A stretch of 64,000 bases of DNA, from positions 2,026,719 to 2,090,718 of the forward strand of contig NW_017802935.1 in NCBI RefSeq assembly GCF_001625305.1, in the 5' to 3' direction. How positions within the stretch are numbered: the stretch's first letter is position 1; each line of letters opens with the position of its first letter. This document shows, in pieces, positions 27,201 through 63,847 of this stretch. The notes under the pieces are model-generated. The model was not told where the DNA came from, did no database searches, and worked only from the letters and a program-made list of their open reading frames with translations. Source of the stretch: Branchiostoma belcheri. Taxonomy: Eukaryota; Chordata; Leptocardii; Amphioxiformes; Branchiostomatidae. A program made the translations under genes and the position numbers.

Positions 27201-28568
27201 ATCACAAATTTTACATCACAGACATCACATTTAACATCACACACATCCAAATCTCTATTGTACAACTCCTTGTAGACATGTCTCTAGAATAGTACATATC
27301 TATACAATTTTGTCTTTAAATAGCTTATTCTCACCTGATTGGTTGATATCATGCAAATTTTGTCTGCAACATGTGCATAGTTATCTCAGATTTTTTTTCT
27401 TCTAACTTATTGCTTAAAAAAGATTTTTCCTTCCGTGTTGCTAATTTCTAGTATTAAAGCCCTGGAAACACAAATAAAGAAGTGCCCATTGGAAACAGGA
27501 ACTTCTGACATGTACCCATAGTGTGTGTGTTTTCAACATTTACACGATTGTAAACACATGACTTGTAGAATCAGTTCTCTAACAAATTTGAAAGGTGCTA
27601 GCTTTAGACATCACATCATACATGACCGAATCACAAACATGTCAATAAAGACAATCTACAGTGCCTAACATTGACCTAGAAGCTATCATGGACACTCATT
27701 GGATGACGCGTTGTTGTTGCATATTATGTAACCATTATCATGTCTCCTTCCAGTTTGCACTAGGACATGGACAACCTGTGGGAAAGATTGAAGAAGAAAT
27801 CGTTACTCCAGAAAAATCGCTGTGGCCTGACAACAAGAGAAAAACACTTTTATTTCAGCCCAGCCATCCCTCAAGGTGATGAATAGCTCCCTTCAGTCCA
27901 CTGCTGTGATGGAATTTTCTGTGCCAGGACAACAGATGGGGAAACTGTAGTTTACAGCATGCGCCCCCCTCCCGACTCAAGGTCATAGTTCAACAGGCCC
28001 ATTGTTGGGACTGAGTGCTGCACAATGCTGCATGATGAATCTGTTTCAGGAGAGACAGGCGCCAAATTACTGCTGTCTGAAGGTGAATGGAAGGTCAGGA
28101 CAGGCCATGTTTTATAGACCAGGGTACAACTGCCGAGCAATGGCAGAATTACTGAGTGCTCTGTGGCTGTGTGGCTGACATATAAAAGGCAAACGACCCA
28201 AATGTAAGCTTAATTTCATGGTATGGCATCAAGAGTCTGTAAAATTATGTAGTTTCTCTCTTGGCTTGATGTCATCTCCCTTCCTCTGCTCTCATGCTAT
28301 ACTGTTACTCACCTTTAAATTAACAAAAAACTCAATAAACAAAATGTTTCCCAAGAGATGCATGCCGCTGGACAGATGCCTGTGTGACTTTCATCTCAAT
28401 AAATACTGCTACAAAAGACAAATGTGCTCAAGATATTGTTTCTCTCAATTGAAATACCAAAGACTTAATATCCCTTCAACTGTGTGTTATCATTTTTAAC
28501 CACTACATCTCATTCACTCCAACTTTATTCATCTTACAAGACATTCTTCTTGTCTTCTTAGCCGTTAC
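24256..28568. other. Convergent intergenic region between Wnt3 and NSF, including both 3' UTRs
   Basis: AT-rich sequence with no supported coding exon. Poly(A) signals (AATAAA) on the plus strand, usable by Wnt3, occur at 26366-26371, 27473-27478 and 27644-27649. On the minus strand, TTTATT near 27847 could serve NSF. The region holds no obvious transposon. I cannot set the transcript ends. Confidence 0.5.
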
Positions 28569-53772
<25,204 letters not shown>

Positions 53773-55689
53773 CTTGGATTTCGGTGTGTGTCAGGTGACT
53801 GTAGCTGTCCCCTGTAATAATGCCTAAAAAATCCGTTTTCTATTTCAGCGGATTTAATGACCTCGTATAAAAATTATTATCCTACGTAATGATAATAAAG
53901 AACTTAGACATTACAAAATTCACTGTTGATTTCTTTAAAGGATTTGTGGCTTTTCTTTCACAATTATATAAACAGGCATAAATATCACTGGACAGCATGT
54001 CAACAATCTCCACGTGGAGGCGATTCCGTGGCAGAAATGACATGTGAATGAGTCATCATCGACGTTTTCGCTTTGAATATCGCGTTCAGAAACAGTAACT
54101 TAGATGAAAAAAATAAGTCACAAACTGCAATCAATTCGTGGAAGAAACTCAACGACTAATATTACAGTAACGTCAGAAACATGAGGAAACACTAGTGCCA
54201 ATACAAACTATCGAAAAATAGCCTTCACCATGCCTGCGCGGCCAGTCAAACTATAACGGGGGGGGGGGCAAACTCCCCTGGCAAATATTCTCCTATAATA
54301 TAGCCAGCGTAGTTAGTCTGATCGAACAATGTCAGAGAAACAAAGGACATGTGGACATGATCCTTGCTTCTGAATTCATACAGTATTCATACATAAGCCT
54401 GACAGACGCTCCACACCACGGTGAGGCTAAAGCGCCCCCTAGCGCAGCAAGTATCATATTTTGACCTGGTCAAAATGTTACATGTTTTCATTCGTTTAAG
54501 TCTAAAGATAGCCCAAGTCCCTTTTCTGCATGGTAGCATATTTTAAAGGTCGATATTCGTTTTCTTGTAGCGTCCCTCTTCGTTTTCTAGCATCTGACAC
54601 TGCTTCAACATCTCGGTACGACAGTGGACCGCTTCGGCACGTCTCTTGCAAAAATGGCGGGAAATTTCACCCACTCTCACAGAAATGGGAGGCACATCGT
54701 TTACGCATATATTCAACTACCTATTACCCCGGTGCGAGTCAAATTACTTCCCAAAACAAAGGAGAAATACATGTAAGGATTGCGAGCTATGAGAGTTGGC
54801 AAGAGTTCTAATTACTGGTAAAATAAATAGAGTGAAAGAGTCACACTCACAGGCTTGGATCAACGGAGGAGGCTAGCTGAGTTGGACGAGTGCCAGCGCC
54901 ATTATAAACACTTCTGGAAGGCCTGGAAGCCGTAGCACCTAACAGTTGTCAAGTTACCTCTATAACAATTTCACGTGAAGGGTCCGTTTGTCAGAGAACG
55001 TCGTCAAAAGAGCTAATAGAGAGCTGCGGTAAACTACGGAGGACGGCAACCGTAACCTAGGTTCTCCAACTCTCGGCGGTACAAGGACGCCACTTCAGAC
55101 TTAGCAGATTGAAGTTGAACTGCAACAAAGATGGCAACGTCATGATGTGGTTGTTGATTGACCAATAGGCTAATCCAATGGATTGCTAATTGACCAATCA
55201 ATGAGTAGCTACTATGTCACTTTTGTTTAAGACACCCCTGAAGTATTTTTATTTTATTTTGCTGCACCCGTTCGGTTTATAAGACAATCAAAACTTCTTC
55301 TTTTTTTCAAATTTATAAAGCTCACACAGACAGCTCACACTATGATTCTTTTATGGTTTGTAGTATGACGCAATCACCCAGCCACATGTGTTAGCGACTC
55401 GTTCCCAGGTTTCGACATCGGAGGCTAAAATAAAGATTTACCGGATCCCGGTATAGTGGCTTATTTCGTCGACAATCACCCCTTGCACACCCCTCTTCAT
55501 GGTCGTAAGTTCATATTGTTCCGATTCTTACAAATTTAATTTTCTTTTGGACAATATACGAGACCTTGACCGTCCTACGACCGAAGTATTAAGAAGTGCA
55601 GTACGCAATCATCCCCTATGTGAGACTCATTTGGGTTAGAAACCTAGAGGAGCATGTAAACAAACGGCCCAGTTGTAATTTAGTTCTGA

Positions 55690-57185
55690 AGAATTTAGCG
55701 GGATTTGAAAACCACCAACCTTCCGTACACCGAGTAGAGCAGACACCCATAAACCGGGATGAAAACGGATATAATCGCGCAGAAGACACCCTTCCCACCC
55801 CCATCAAACTCCTTTCGTGCCGTACCCGGAAATTCAAGCCATTGGGTACGGCGAAAAAGTACAGGGTACGGCACGAATGTACCGGGTACGGCTTGAAATT
55901 TTCGCGGGTACGGCACGAATTTCCGGGTACGGCCAGTAATTTTGAGCGGGTACGGCTTGAATTTCGGGGTACGGCTTGAAAGGAGTTTGATGGGGGTGCT
56001 TCCGTAGAGTTTCTCTGCTCCAGGCCCCTTGATCAGCACCAAGGCCAGCACCAGTTAACATTCGGTTAGAACAGGCCTGGCCGGGCAGTAATGCAGCAGC
56101 ATCATTTACCCTTGAGCAGGCCTGAGGTTTGGCTATTCAAAAGTTTCCCATGAAATGACGGCTCAAAAAGAGAAGAAATGAACGTATCTGATTACTATCA
56201 TGTGTATGGGGATTTAACGCTAAACGGTTGTGAGTGAGTTAACTAAGGCCAGTGTGCAACTACACTGCAACAGTTACGTCATGGTTACGTCAGCCACGGG
56301 TAAATGTGACCCTGCAGTTTGGAGAAGAAGCGCTAGAGGCCACTGCTACACGGTTCACCTGCCAAATAGTATCAATACGTTTCACCGACGTCAGGACGCT
56401 TTGCAGTTAATGGGACGCATATTTCCGACTCTAACCCTCATCATAACTTTAATTCTAACCATAGCGATAACTATAACAGCGGCTAAAGATATGGGACGGC
56501 GAAACATTACAGAAAATGTTGCTGTGAGTGACTAAATTTAGACATACGGTTCATCACAAAGGCCAGAGTGCAACTGCACAACATTACGTCAGCCACGTGC
56601 AGGTAAATGTGACCCTGCAGCCTGTAGACAAATCGCTAGAGGCCACTGCTACACCGTCAATCTGCCAGGTTTCGTCCTGACGTTTTCGCCGACGTCAGGA
56701 CACTATGCAGTCAAGAGAGCGCCTATTTCCAACTCTAACCCTGATCGGAACTTCAATTCTAACCATAGCGATAACCGTAATAACAGCTTTTAGCGGTATT
56801 GGAAGACCACCGACCCTCCGTACCCCGAGTTAGGAGAGCAGACAAGCATAATGGACACCTAGAAATCGGGATGATAATATAATCGAACACGAAGTACAGT
56901 GGTAGAAAATACGATTTGCATGTGAATCACTGCACATGGAGGTCAACAATGGTAGACCATGCAGCAACGCCCTCTACCGATTTATCTGCACACCGTCTTT
57001 AGGGTTTCTCTGCTCAAGGCCCCTTGATCAGCACCAAGGTCAGCACCAGTTAACATCCGGTTGCGCTGTAATACAAAGTTGAACTGATAGCCTAGAACAG
57101 GTCTGGCCGTGCAGTAATGCAGCAGCATCTTTTAGCCTTGTGCAGACCGTGTGGCTTTTCAAAAGTTGCCCATGAAACAACGTTT
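55690..57185. repeat. Local segmental duplication of three blocks
   Basis: Three blocks occur twice in direct orientation. Block C is 55695-55790 and 56790-56890 (GACCACCGACCCTCCGTACC and similar). Block A is 56005-56180 and 57000-57180 (CCCCTTGATCAGCACCAAGG, GCAGTAATGCAGCAGCATC, CAAAAGTT.CCCATGAAA). Block B is 56245-56490 and 56555-56795 (TACGTCAGCCACG, AAATGTGACCCTGCAG, CGCTAGAGGCCACTGCTACA, GACGTCAGGAC). The order is C-A-B-B-C-A, as expected if a B-C-A unit was tandemly duplicated and rearranged. Open frames in it are not conserved between copies, so it is non-coding. Confidence 0.8.
55796..55998. mobile_element. Foldback element with internal GGGTACGGC minisatellite
   Basis: Inverted ends CACCCCCATCAAACTCCTTT and AAAGGAGTTTGATGGGGGTG form a perfect 20 bp pair. 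Between them are about seven short repeats built on GGGTACGGC plus TTGAATTTC or ACGAATTTC. The element separates blocks C and A in one copy of the local duplication and is absent from the matching place in the other, so it inserted after that duplication. Confidence 0.8.
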
Positions 57186-58009
57186 CAAAAAGAATAAAAA
57201 TGCCTGTTGGAGGTCCCTGCTAGATAGTGTTCCACTGCCATGACGTGACAGGAATAGCACCATGCATCAGCGCCCTCTACTGGCTTCTTGGCTAGCTGCC
57301 GCTGGGTACTAGTACATGTATTTCTAACCTAGATAATAAAAACACATTATTTTACAGAGACAATGATACAGTAACACAGTGTCAGTGCTACAGATATTTA
57401 CTTTAAATATAAAATGTACAACTTTGTGAGAAGGAACATTACTGTTTGAAAAACTCATGCTGTTATTCATATAAAACCCGAATGAACAGTAAGTCATGAC
57501 TTTGGTTTAGTTCACAGTGCTCGAGCTCTGAATACTGATGTCTGGATTACAAAACACTTGTCTTGCAAAGTTTTACTGAACATCCATAAACTCAGCTCCG
57601 TTTATTTAATACTGACAGTGACAGCCAACACAAGGTCACATAAATCTAACATAACTTACAACAAAATCATATCAGGTGGCAAGCTATTTGGTCCCTGAGA
57701 CCTTAACAAGTGTTTTGCTGTCAATAAATAATGTGCTAGTGTAGCTGAAGTTTGTCTCAATATGTTCCAGCTTCTAGCCTAGGTTCGATCCTTAGACTTG
57801 GTTTTCCACAGATCCCATGCTTGCCTCTTATAAACTACATGTACTGCAAGTACAGAAGCCATGGAAAACCATGTTGGGAAGCAGCCAGGCTACCAGCAAA
57901 TCCTGAAGTACAGGTTTATTTATCCCTCCACCCTCCAACCAAATGCCATCTTTAGTAGTTTGTCACAGTCTCATCTCATTTCTCTGTCTGGTATAACAGG
58001 ACAGTTTCC

Positions 58010-61000
58010 TCAAGGTGTCTGCATCTTTCTTGTGGTAACAGCAAATGTTCCACCTGTGGGGAAGATAGTCAGTATTAAAGTAAATCATTCAGCAAAATCA
58101 GATGTTTTTTTGCACCAAGTTTTTAAAACAGACAGTAGTACCTTGTAGCACTGTCAATATGCTCGATAAAAAAAAAAAGGATGTTCAATGAAACTAAGAA
58201 TATCTTTTACATCGGTGATCTTACATAGTAATTGTTTATTCACAAAGATGACAGAATCACCTTCTGGAAGTGCAGCAAAGATATCCTCCAGCGAGTCCCC
58301 CTGGCTGACATGACTGTGTACTGCAGTGAGCACGTCTTCCTCGCTTGCTGCTGTTGCAAACGACTCCCTGACAGCACCCTGTCTACCACCAGTGGCTGCA
58401 TTCTCCTGGAGCAACATAAAAAAAAAACATTGACTGCATCAGTAGTGGCTTTGGTACACTGTGAACCAGTAACACCTAGCATTGGTTCACAGTGAACCAG
58501 TCATTATGACTATAGAGACGACAGATGGTCATCAAAATGTGGGCTCTTAAAGCTTGCTAAACAATTGCTTTTGAATAAAGAACTATTTAGTTCATAAATT
58601 ATCTGCAACTTATGAATTTTTTGCAACAGCTGAGTATAATCGCAGTCACTACACTTTTGCAATGGTATGTAGAGATTAGGATAAGGTGAGTCATATTAAA
58701 TTGAATCTGCATCACCACCCTATCCTACTACTTTCACTTAGCACCCAATTCTGGCAAGGAATAAAGTCACGTGTTTTCAACATTTGGTTATGGAATGTTG
58801 GTCAGGAATGTTTCCCACTTGCTTGTAAGGCTGTGTAGCTACCATGCAGAGTACTTACACACAATGTTCAGTACGAGTGTTACCTTTTTGATCCCATCAG
58901 CTTCATCCACCCCTCTCACCCTGCAGGCTGAAAACTCCTTCGCAAGGTCTGCTGCTGTCTGACTGGTCACAGGTTGGAACATCCTCAGCACCAGGGGGAG
59001 CAACTTAGTGTCCTGCAGGATCCAGACTCACATTTATAGTGTAACATTGTTTAAGGTCACATCTGTCTGAGATTGACATTTACTTTAAGTGTTTGAGATA
59101 GTAAAAAAAATATGTGAGGCAGCTCTTTATTTTTTGAGTACCACTCATAAATAAGTAGAACCAAGCAACCGTACCAAACAAGCAACTGTTTTCTGTCAGT
59201 GACATCGCCTTTTTGCCCCAAAGATATTAGCATGCTATGGGATAGGGTTACTACATGAAAAGAATGAGCAGAAAATTGCATTGGAGGCCTTTAACACAGC
59301 CCAGAGTTGTACCTTGACATGTTCCTGTACTGACTCCTGTGTCCATGAGAAGCGAAAGCTCCTGGCAGTGAGCATGTACAGCAGCAGCTGCAGGCCGTTC
59401 TGTACGTCCAGGCTGAAGTCAGCATCTGTTACCGCAGGCTGCAGCAGGGAGAAGTCGATCACCTTCACACGCAGGTCTCTACACAACATCACGTTTCCAG
59501 CTGCAGGAGGGAAAATTGTAGTCTCTGAGTAGAAGTGTGGTTTTCCTTTTGTAGATATCTTTCAGCTTGTTTTGCTTTATATCTACTAGGTATCATATGA
59601 TTGTGAGGAAATGTAGTGTAAAAGATTGTTTTTTTCCCAAACATAACATCATTAAGCAGGCCAATACTTTGTACTTTTGCCACACAGTGGGATGCCTACC
59701 TTAAACCTAACTACCTTGTCTCTTGACCTCCTGGTCATTGGGGGACAAGGCAGAAGCGAGGATGCATTGAAATGATGAAGCAATGTAAACAGTACAGCAG
59801 GAATACTCCAATATGTAGGAGGCAACTTTCCCAGCATACATGTAGGTCAGCTAACAAACAGTTCAGTTCCCTACTTACGATGGAGATCACAGTGTTTGAC
59901 ACCACAGCTGTGTATGTGCGCAATGGCGGCAAATATTCCAGTTGCTATGGTAACAGCATCCCTCCAGTGAAGAGGATTTGGCTGATGGATGTCCACAAGT
60001 TGTTTTAGAGAAACTCCTAGGAAGAGTGACAAAACAAATTGTAACAACCTTCAAACCTGTTTTCTTAAAAGTTTTATTTCACATGGTTATAAAAAAATAA
60101 CAACTGGCATAATGCTTGTAATGTCATGTAAATGTATAACTCTTACAGCGTCTATTTAAACTGAACATTAGGCCACACCAATTTAATTTGTTGGTTCTCG
60201 GATTCGCCTCTTCATTTTTTTCTGATTTGCAAAAAAAAAAAAAGATTCTGGTTCTGAATCAACTCAAAAATGCTCATATTTTGCCCCCAACAGTTGAGAA
60301 AAGTCATTTTTCTTCCTACTTGTTGCAGTGTTTCCATCTATCAATGCAGTGGTTTGATTAAAAGTTCAAAATTCATTGTTTAAATATTAACACAACCTTT
60401 TGTGTTGACTTCATGGCTCCTATCATAGCATTTGGGACTATAATAGGATGCCTAGACCTGTTTTTATTTTTATTTTTTTTCGCCCTGTAGCTTCATGTTT
60501 TTTCTGACAAAATCCGAGAAACAACAAATTAAATTGGTGTGGCCTTACAAACGAGAGTCTTACTGGGGTTGATGAGCTCCATGTGCCACCACACCGCTCC
60601 GTCCTGCAGCATCACAGCGTTCAGACCACAAACATGGCGGCTGAACCCCAGTCTCAACCACGACTCTGCTTCTACCGGGTTAAACTCACGCAGTTTGGTC
60701 TGCAAACAGACACAATTCAATTGTGATAACTGTTATCCATGTTTGGTAAATACATGTACTAGTTTATGGTAGGTTTGAGCAAATTCAGTCAGTTTATCAG
60801 ATCTGAGTTGGTTTTAATTAAAACGTTAGTTAATGTTTGAGCATCATCACTGTGACATTTTTATATTTTTATCAACCTTTCAATATACTGGTATCATCAT
60901 ACATGCATAAACAAGAACAGTTAGACTTTTGCCAATAGCATATCCAGCAAATCCATCTATGTAAAATCAACTTAACCATTCAAGAAATACATTAGATACA

Positions 61001-62714
61001 GATGTATATAGATATGACTCTAATCTTAGCTTCATGACAATAAGATATATTGAAAAAGGTTACAGTAAAAAAACTGACCTCTTTCACTGCATGTTGTTTT
61101 TTAATAGATTTTGCCAGGTCCTCACAGACGTACACTTTTCCGAACGCCCCCTCCCCCAGCAGACCCCCTGTCACCCACTCCGCTGACGGACTGTACCTCT
61201 CACCCCGCCGGTAGTGGCTTCCGTCTGGTCGGAGGATCTGGAGCAAAATAAAGGCATTTTAAATGCCTTTACTAAACCTAAGCCTATGTTGCACTGTCTG
61301 GGCATAATCTGTAGAAGGGCTGCTAGAACTTAGAAGCATTATGTAGCCAGGCTACACCAAACCATGTCATCAAGCAAATACTATACACATGTAGAAAGGG
61401 AGAAAGACAGTGCTTAGGTTCAGAATGTCAGAAAAGGGTGCCTAAAAGTTATACATAACCTAAAGGATACAAAAGACGGCTGTTTTAAAGGAAGTCACTA
61501 GGGGGCCCAACATTCTAGATTGCTTCTTCCCATGTATCAAAAATGACCAATATCCCTTACTCTATTTAGTCATACCTTCACCATTTGTCTGAAGTGAACA
61601 GAAGAAAACAGCAACATCACCCTGCTAAGTTAGCTATAAAATTGTCAGAAATACCGGTACTGTACCTCAACTTTGTTTCCTGTGCTGGTCACAATGTACT
61701 TGGAAAACATGACTCCCTCCTCCAACTGGAGATAGTCCTGGGACTGACTGGCCTGTTCTGCTGCCCATGTCAAGAATTTGTCTTCTTCCTTCCTAATCCG
61801 CTGACTGGATAAATCATTACCTGGGAAAACACAAGGGAAGCAAATGGCTCCATATCTGCATTTTACAGAATATAGAACACCACAGGTGGCACTTTTCATC
61901 CTCATGAAATCCTTTAAAACACTATGCATGCTTAAGTTACATACACAAGACTTAGCTGTACATGTCATCTTGGTTGTTTCGTGTAATGATATTACCTGTC
62001 AACAGAATGTGCCTATGCATCCAGTTTGGTTCACTTAAGGACAGTTATACTTCTTTAACAACACAGATACATGTACACTCACACACACACACCACAAGGA
62101 GAGTCCCCTCTTACCTTCAGCAGAACCAAGGGTTGGCTTTTCAAAAACTGCGTCGACTGTGTCGGAAGCCTCCTGCCTGCTGAGAGGATGACTGTAGTAC
62201 CCAGAGTCCCCCTGTCTCATGGCTGGTCCATCCTCATCTGGTTTCAACTCTTCAGTACTGCTGGGATTTCTGTACATGTGATATCATACCCAGGGGTGTT
62301 ACAAGCATGGAGGTTTTTACCTCCATGTTACAAGGGAGGAAACCAAAATAACAAAATGGCTGCCTCCATGGAAAGCGGGTAAAACAGAACAGATTTTTGC
62401 CTCTACCGAAATTATTGACATTAGGTAATGATACAGATACAGATGTACACAATGCAATAGGAACTTTTTTAACATGGGAAATAAAGAGCATGGAAAAATG
62501 GGTCATATTTTTTTCGACATAAACAAAGGTTGACAAGCAATTATATTTAGCAGGAAAATTCATTACATCATCATAATGTGTGCATTGACAAATTTCAGAT
62601 CATCTATAGCTATAGACTCTATACGAGACTTATACGCTACGTAACACAAGGTCAAACGTACGGAGAAGTCGCAGAAACTCCAACTGTCTGTTTTTTGTTG
62701 TGGCTGTCCGCCAT
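58010..62714 (-). CDS. NIK/MAP3K14-like protein kinase with degenerate activation segment
   Basis: Ten exons: 62662-62714, 62115-62269, 61666-61820, 61079-61237, 60564-60699, 59879-60016, 59313-59500, 58884-59012, 58225-58405 and 58010-58053. Phases agree throughout, giving 445 codons and a TGA stop. EEGVMFSKY and LRPDGSHYRR...W precede the kinase domain in the way the region before the NIK domain does. The domain has a glycine loop (LLGEGAFGKVY), the ATP lysine (HAVKE), a candidate helix-C glutamate (VEAESW), MEL in the hinge, and a catalytic loop HCDLHPGN with Asp and Asn kept but His for Lys. DFG is DFS. Only about 15 residues separate DFS from the helix F region (LDVQNGLQLLLYML), with no APE motif. 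Human NIK is far longer. NIK kinship rests on my alignment by eye; MAP3K8 is an alternative. The first and last exons are the least certain. Confidence 0.7.
58459..58492. repeat. Short hairpin in a kinase intron
   Basis: CTGTGAACCA and TGGTTCACAG are perfect inverted repeats separated by 14 bp, about 55 bp on the acceptor side of the exon at 58225-58405. Confidence 0.6.
59050..59294. mobile_element. Interspersed TIR element (family B), copy 4, filling a kinase intron
   Basis: Matches the family at 2272-2643 from ATCTGTCTGA through AGCATGCTATGGGATAGGG to the right end GAAAATTGCATTGGAGGCCT. The left inverted repeat is missing. The host intron (59013-59312) is 300 bp, so the element makes up about four fifths of it, and its right end is 18 bp from the splice donor. 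Confidence 0.7.
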
Positions 62715-62716
62715 GT
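62704..62716 (-). promoter_or_regulatory. YY1-type motif at the proposed kinase start codon
   Basis: CAACATGGCGGAC on the minus strand covers the proposed ATG at 62714-62712. The motif resembles the one at the NSF start. It supports this ATG as the start because such sites favour the 5' ends of broadly expressed genes. The motif match is one base short of the best consensus. Confidence 0.35.
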
Positions 62717-63420
62717 TGGCACGGCACTTCCGGGTTGTGGACTGTACCACATACGTGATTAAGAAGGTGGCTGATAAAGTACTTAACGAATGCGCTAAGG
62801 CATGGTTCTACTTCTAGATCCTTCTCTGCACAAGGTGATCAAACATGCGCAGTTGGGACGTCTTCTGAGAAATCCCCGTGGCCGAAGTTTCGGTCAGTTC
62901 GATGACCAGTTTGGTCAGCTGGGGAATACCAGATAGAGCTGTGACGTAAGGAAACTGGAACAGCGCATTATGTCTTAAGGGGGTTGCACTATTTCATGTC
63001 AGACTCAGAGCATTAATATGATGATTGAAGAAATCTATCATGTATTGCATGAAGTAACATAAGTTTTAAGATTTATAAACTACATGAAATACACTGATTT
63101 ATCTCTAACTTTGCCCAATTATGGATTATTTTAGATCCTCAAAGTTTTCTTCAACCCTCTATTAACTTGGTTATATCTAGGAGGAAAAGTTTCAGTTAGG
63201 AGTCAACACAAACTGGGCTCGATAGCCCATAATTCTGTTTAAAATTGCCACAAATAAATAAATAGATAATACAAACGTTATTATTGAAGACTATTTCTAT
63301 AGCATTTACAAATTGTTATGATAAATTACATTATTGCGCCAACCTATCGATGCCATCTTCTATGCCATATACTGTAGCACAGAAGCAGGTATAATCGTTC
63401 CTCCTACTAATACAGTAATA
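62715..63420. other. Divergent intergenic region between the kinase and the heat-shock-promoter gene
   Basis: About 0.7 kb of AT-rich sequence between two 5' ends pointing away from each other. Apart from the YY1-type motif at its edge I see no defined element or repeat. Confidence 0.5.
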
Positions 63421-63422
63421 GG

Positions 63423-63555
63423 CCAATGTACTACAGGTGGTTTCGGAGGGTTTCAAGTTTCGGTTGTGCAATAACTTTGCAACTTTCGGGGATTCCCGAA
63501 AGTTCTGAAGTATAAAAGGTATTTTGATGACTAACGCTCAGTCGTTAAAACGACT
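63423..63555 (+). promoter_or_regulatory. Heat-shock-type promoter: CCAAT box, HSE, TATA box, initiator
   Basis: CCAAT is at 63423-63427. At 63493-63510, TTCCCGAAAGTTCTGAAG gives alternating TTC and GAA units every 5 bp: three perfect, one imperfect. This is a heat-shock factor binding element. TATAAAAG follows at 63511-63518, and an initiator TCAGTC at 63538-63543 puts the +1 A (63540) 29 bp downstream of the TATA box. The predicted mRNA begins with a perfect hairpin, AGTCGTTAAAACGACT (63540-63555). The combination and spacing are those of inducible heat-shock promoters. Confidence 0.75.
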
Positions 63556-63582
63556 TGAGCGAAGAAACACGCACCTAGCAAC

Positions 63583-63847
63583 ATGTCGCTGTACAGATTT
63601 TGCAAGTATTCCGCGCTTGCGGGCACCGTAGGGGTAGCGGCGGGGGCTCTGCTTTTCCAGCACCCCGACCCACCCCGGAATGGCAGCGGGCGGCACTGCG
63701 GGAGTTCAGCCGGCCGTCCTACAACCCTGCACCGCCCGGGTACCGGGGACAGCTGTTCGCACCCCGCCTGGACTTCCCCTCAAAACCGCAGTCTGGGGAC
63801 GAGGACTTTCCCTGGCTGGGCATGGACTTCAAGACAGAACCAGAGAG
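63583..63847 (+). CDS. First coding exon of an uncharacterised gene, with an apparent frameshift
   Basis: The first ATG after the initiator opens MSLYRFCKYSALAGTVGVAA, a short basic start followed by a hydrophobic, small-residue stretch (about residues 10-25). This could be a membrane anchor or mitochondrial targeting sequence. That frame then loses sense. A neighbouring frame takes over with a convincing soluble sequence: TPEWQRAALREFSRP, then YRGQLFAPRLDFPSKP, then GDEDFPWLGMDFKTEPER, ending at the donor AGAG/GTATAT (63848). The switch falls in the C-rich tract at about 63660-63680, where one missing C would join the two parts. I do not recognise the family. The rest of the gene lies beyond the window. 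Confidence 0.6.

Larger units (their letters stand above)
53773..58009. other. Intergenic region between the NSF 5' end and the kinase 3' end
   Basis: No supported coding exon. It holds the probable NSF promoter, a G11 run at about 54260, a foldback minisatellite element (55796-55998), and a locally duplicated block (55690-57185). The rest shows nothing I recognise. Confidence 0.55.

Noticed and set aside
56230..56535. 101-codon frame with a hydrophobic stretch
   Set aside because: The duplicate block at 56555-56795 does not keep the frame, and the hydrophobic part comes from a degenerate CTAACC-type repeat.
57783..57792. GGTTCGATCC, an RNA polymerase III B-box match
   Set aside because: No A box at the right distance and no tRNA-like fold around it.
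58154..58224. Read-through C-terminus of the kinase exon (to a stop at 58154)
   Set aside because: A GTAAGA donor at 58224 and an in-phase exon at 58010-58053 give a better model. Read-through remains possible.
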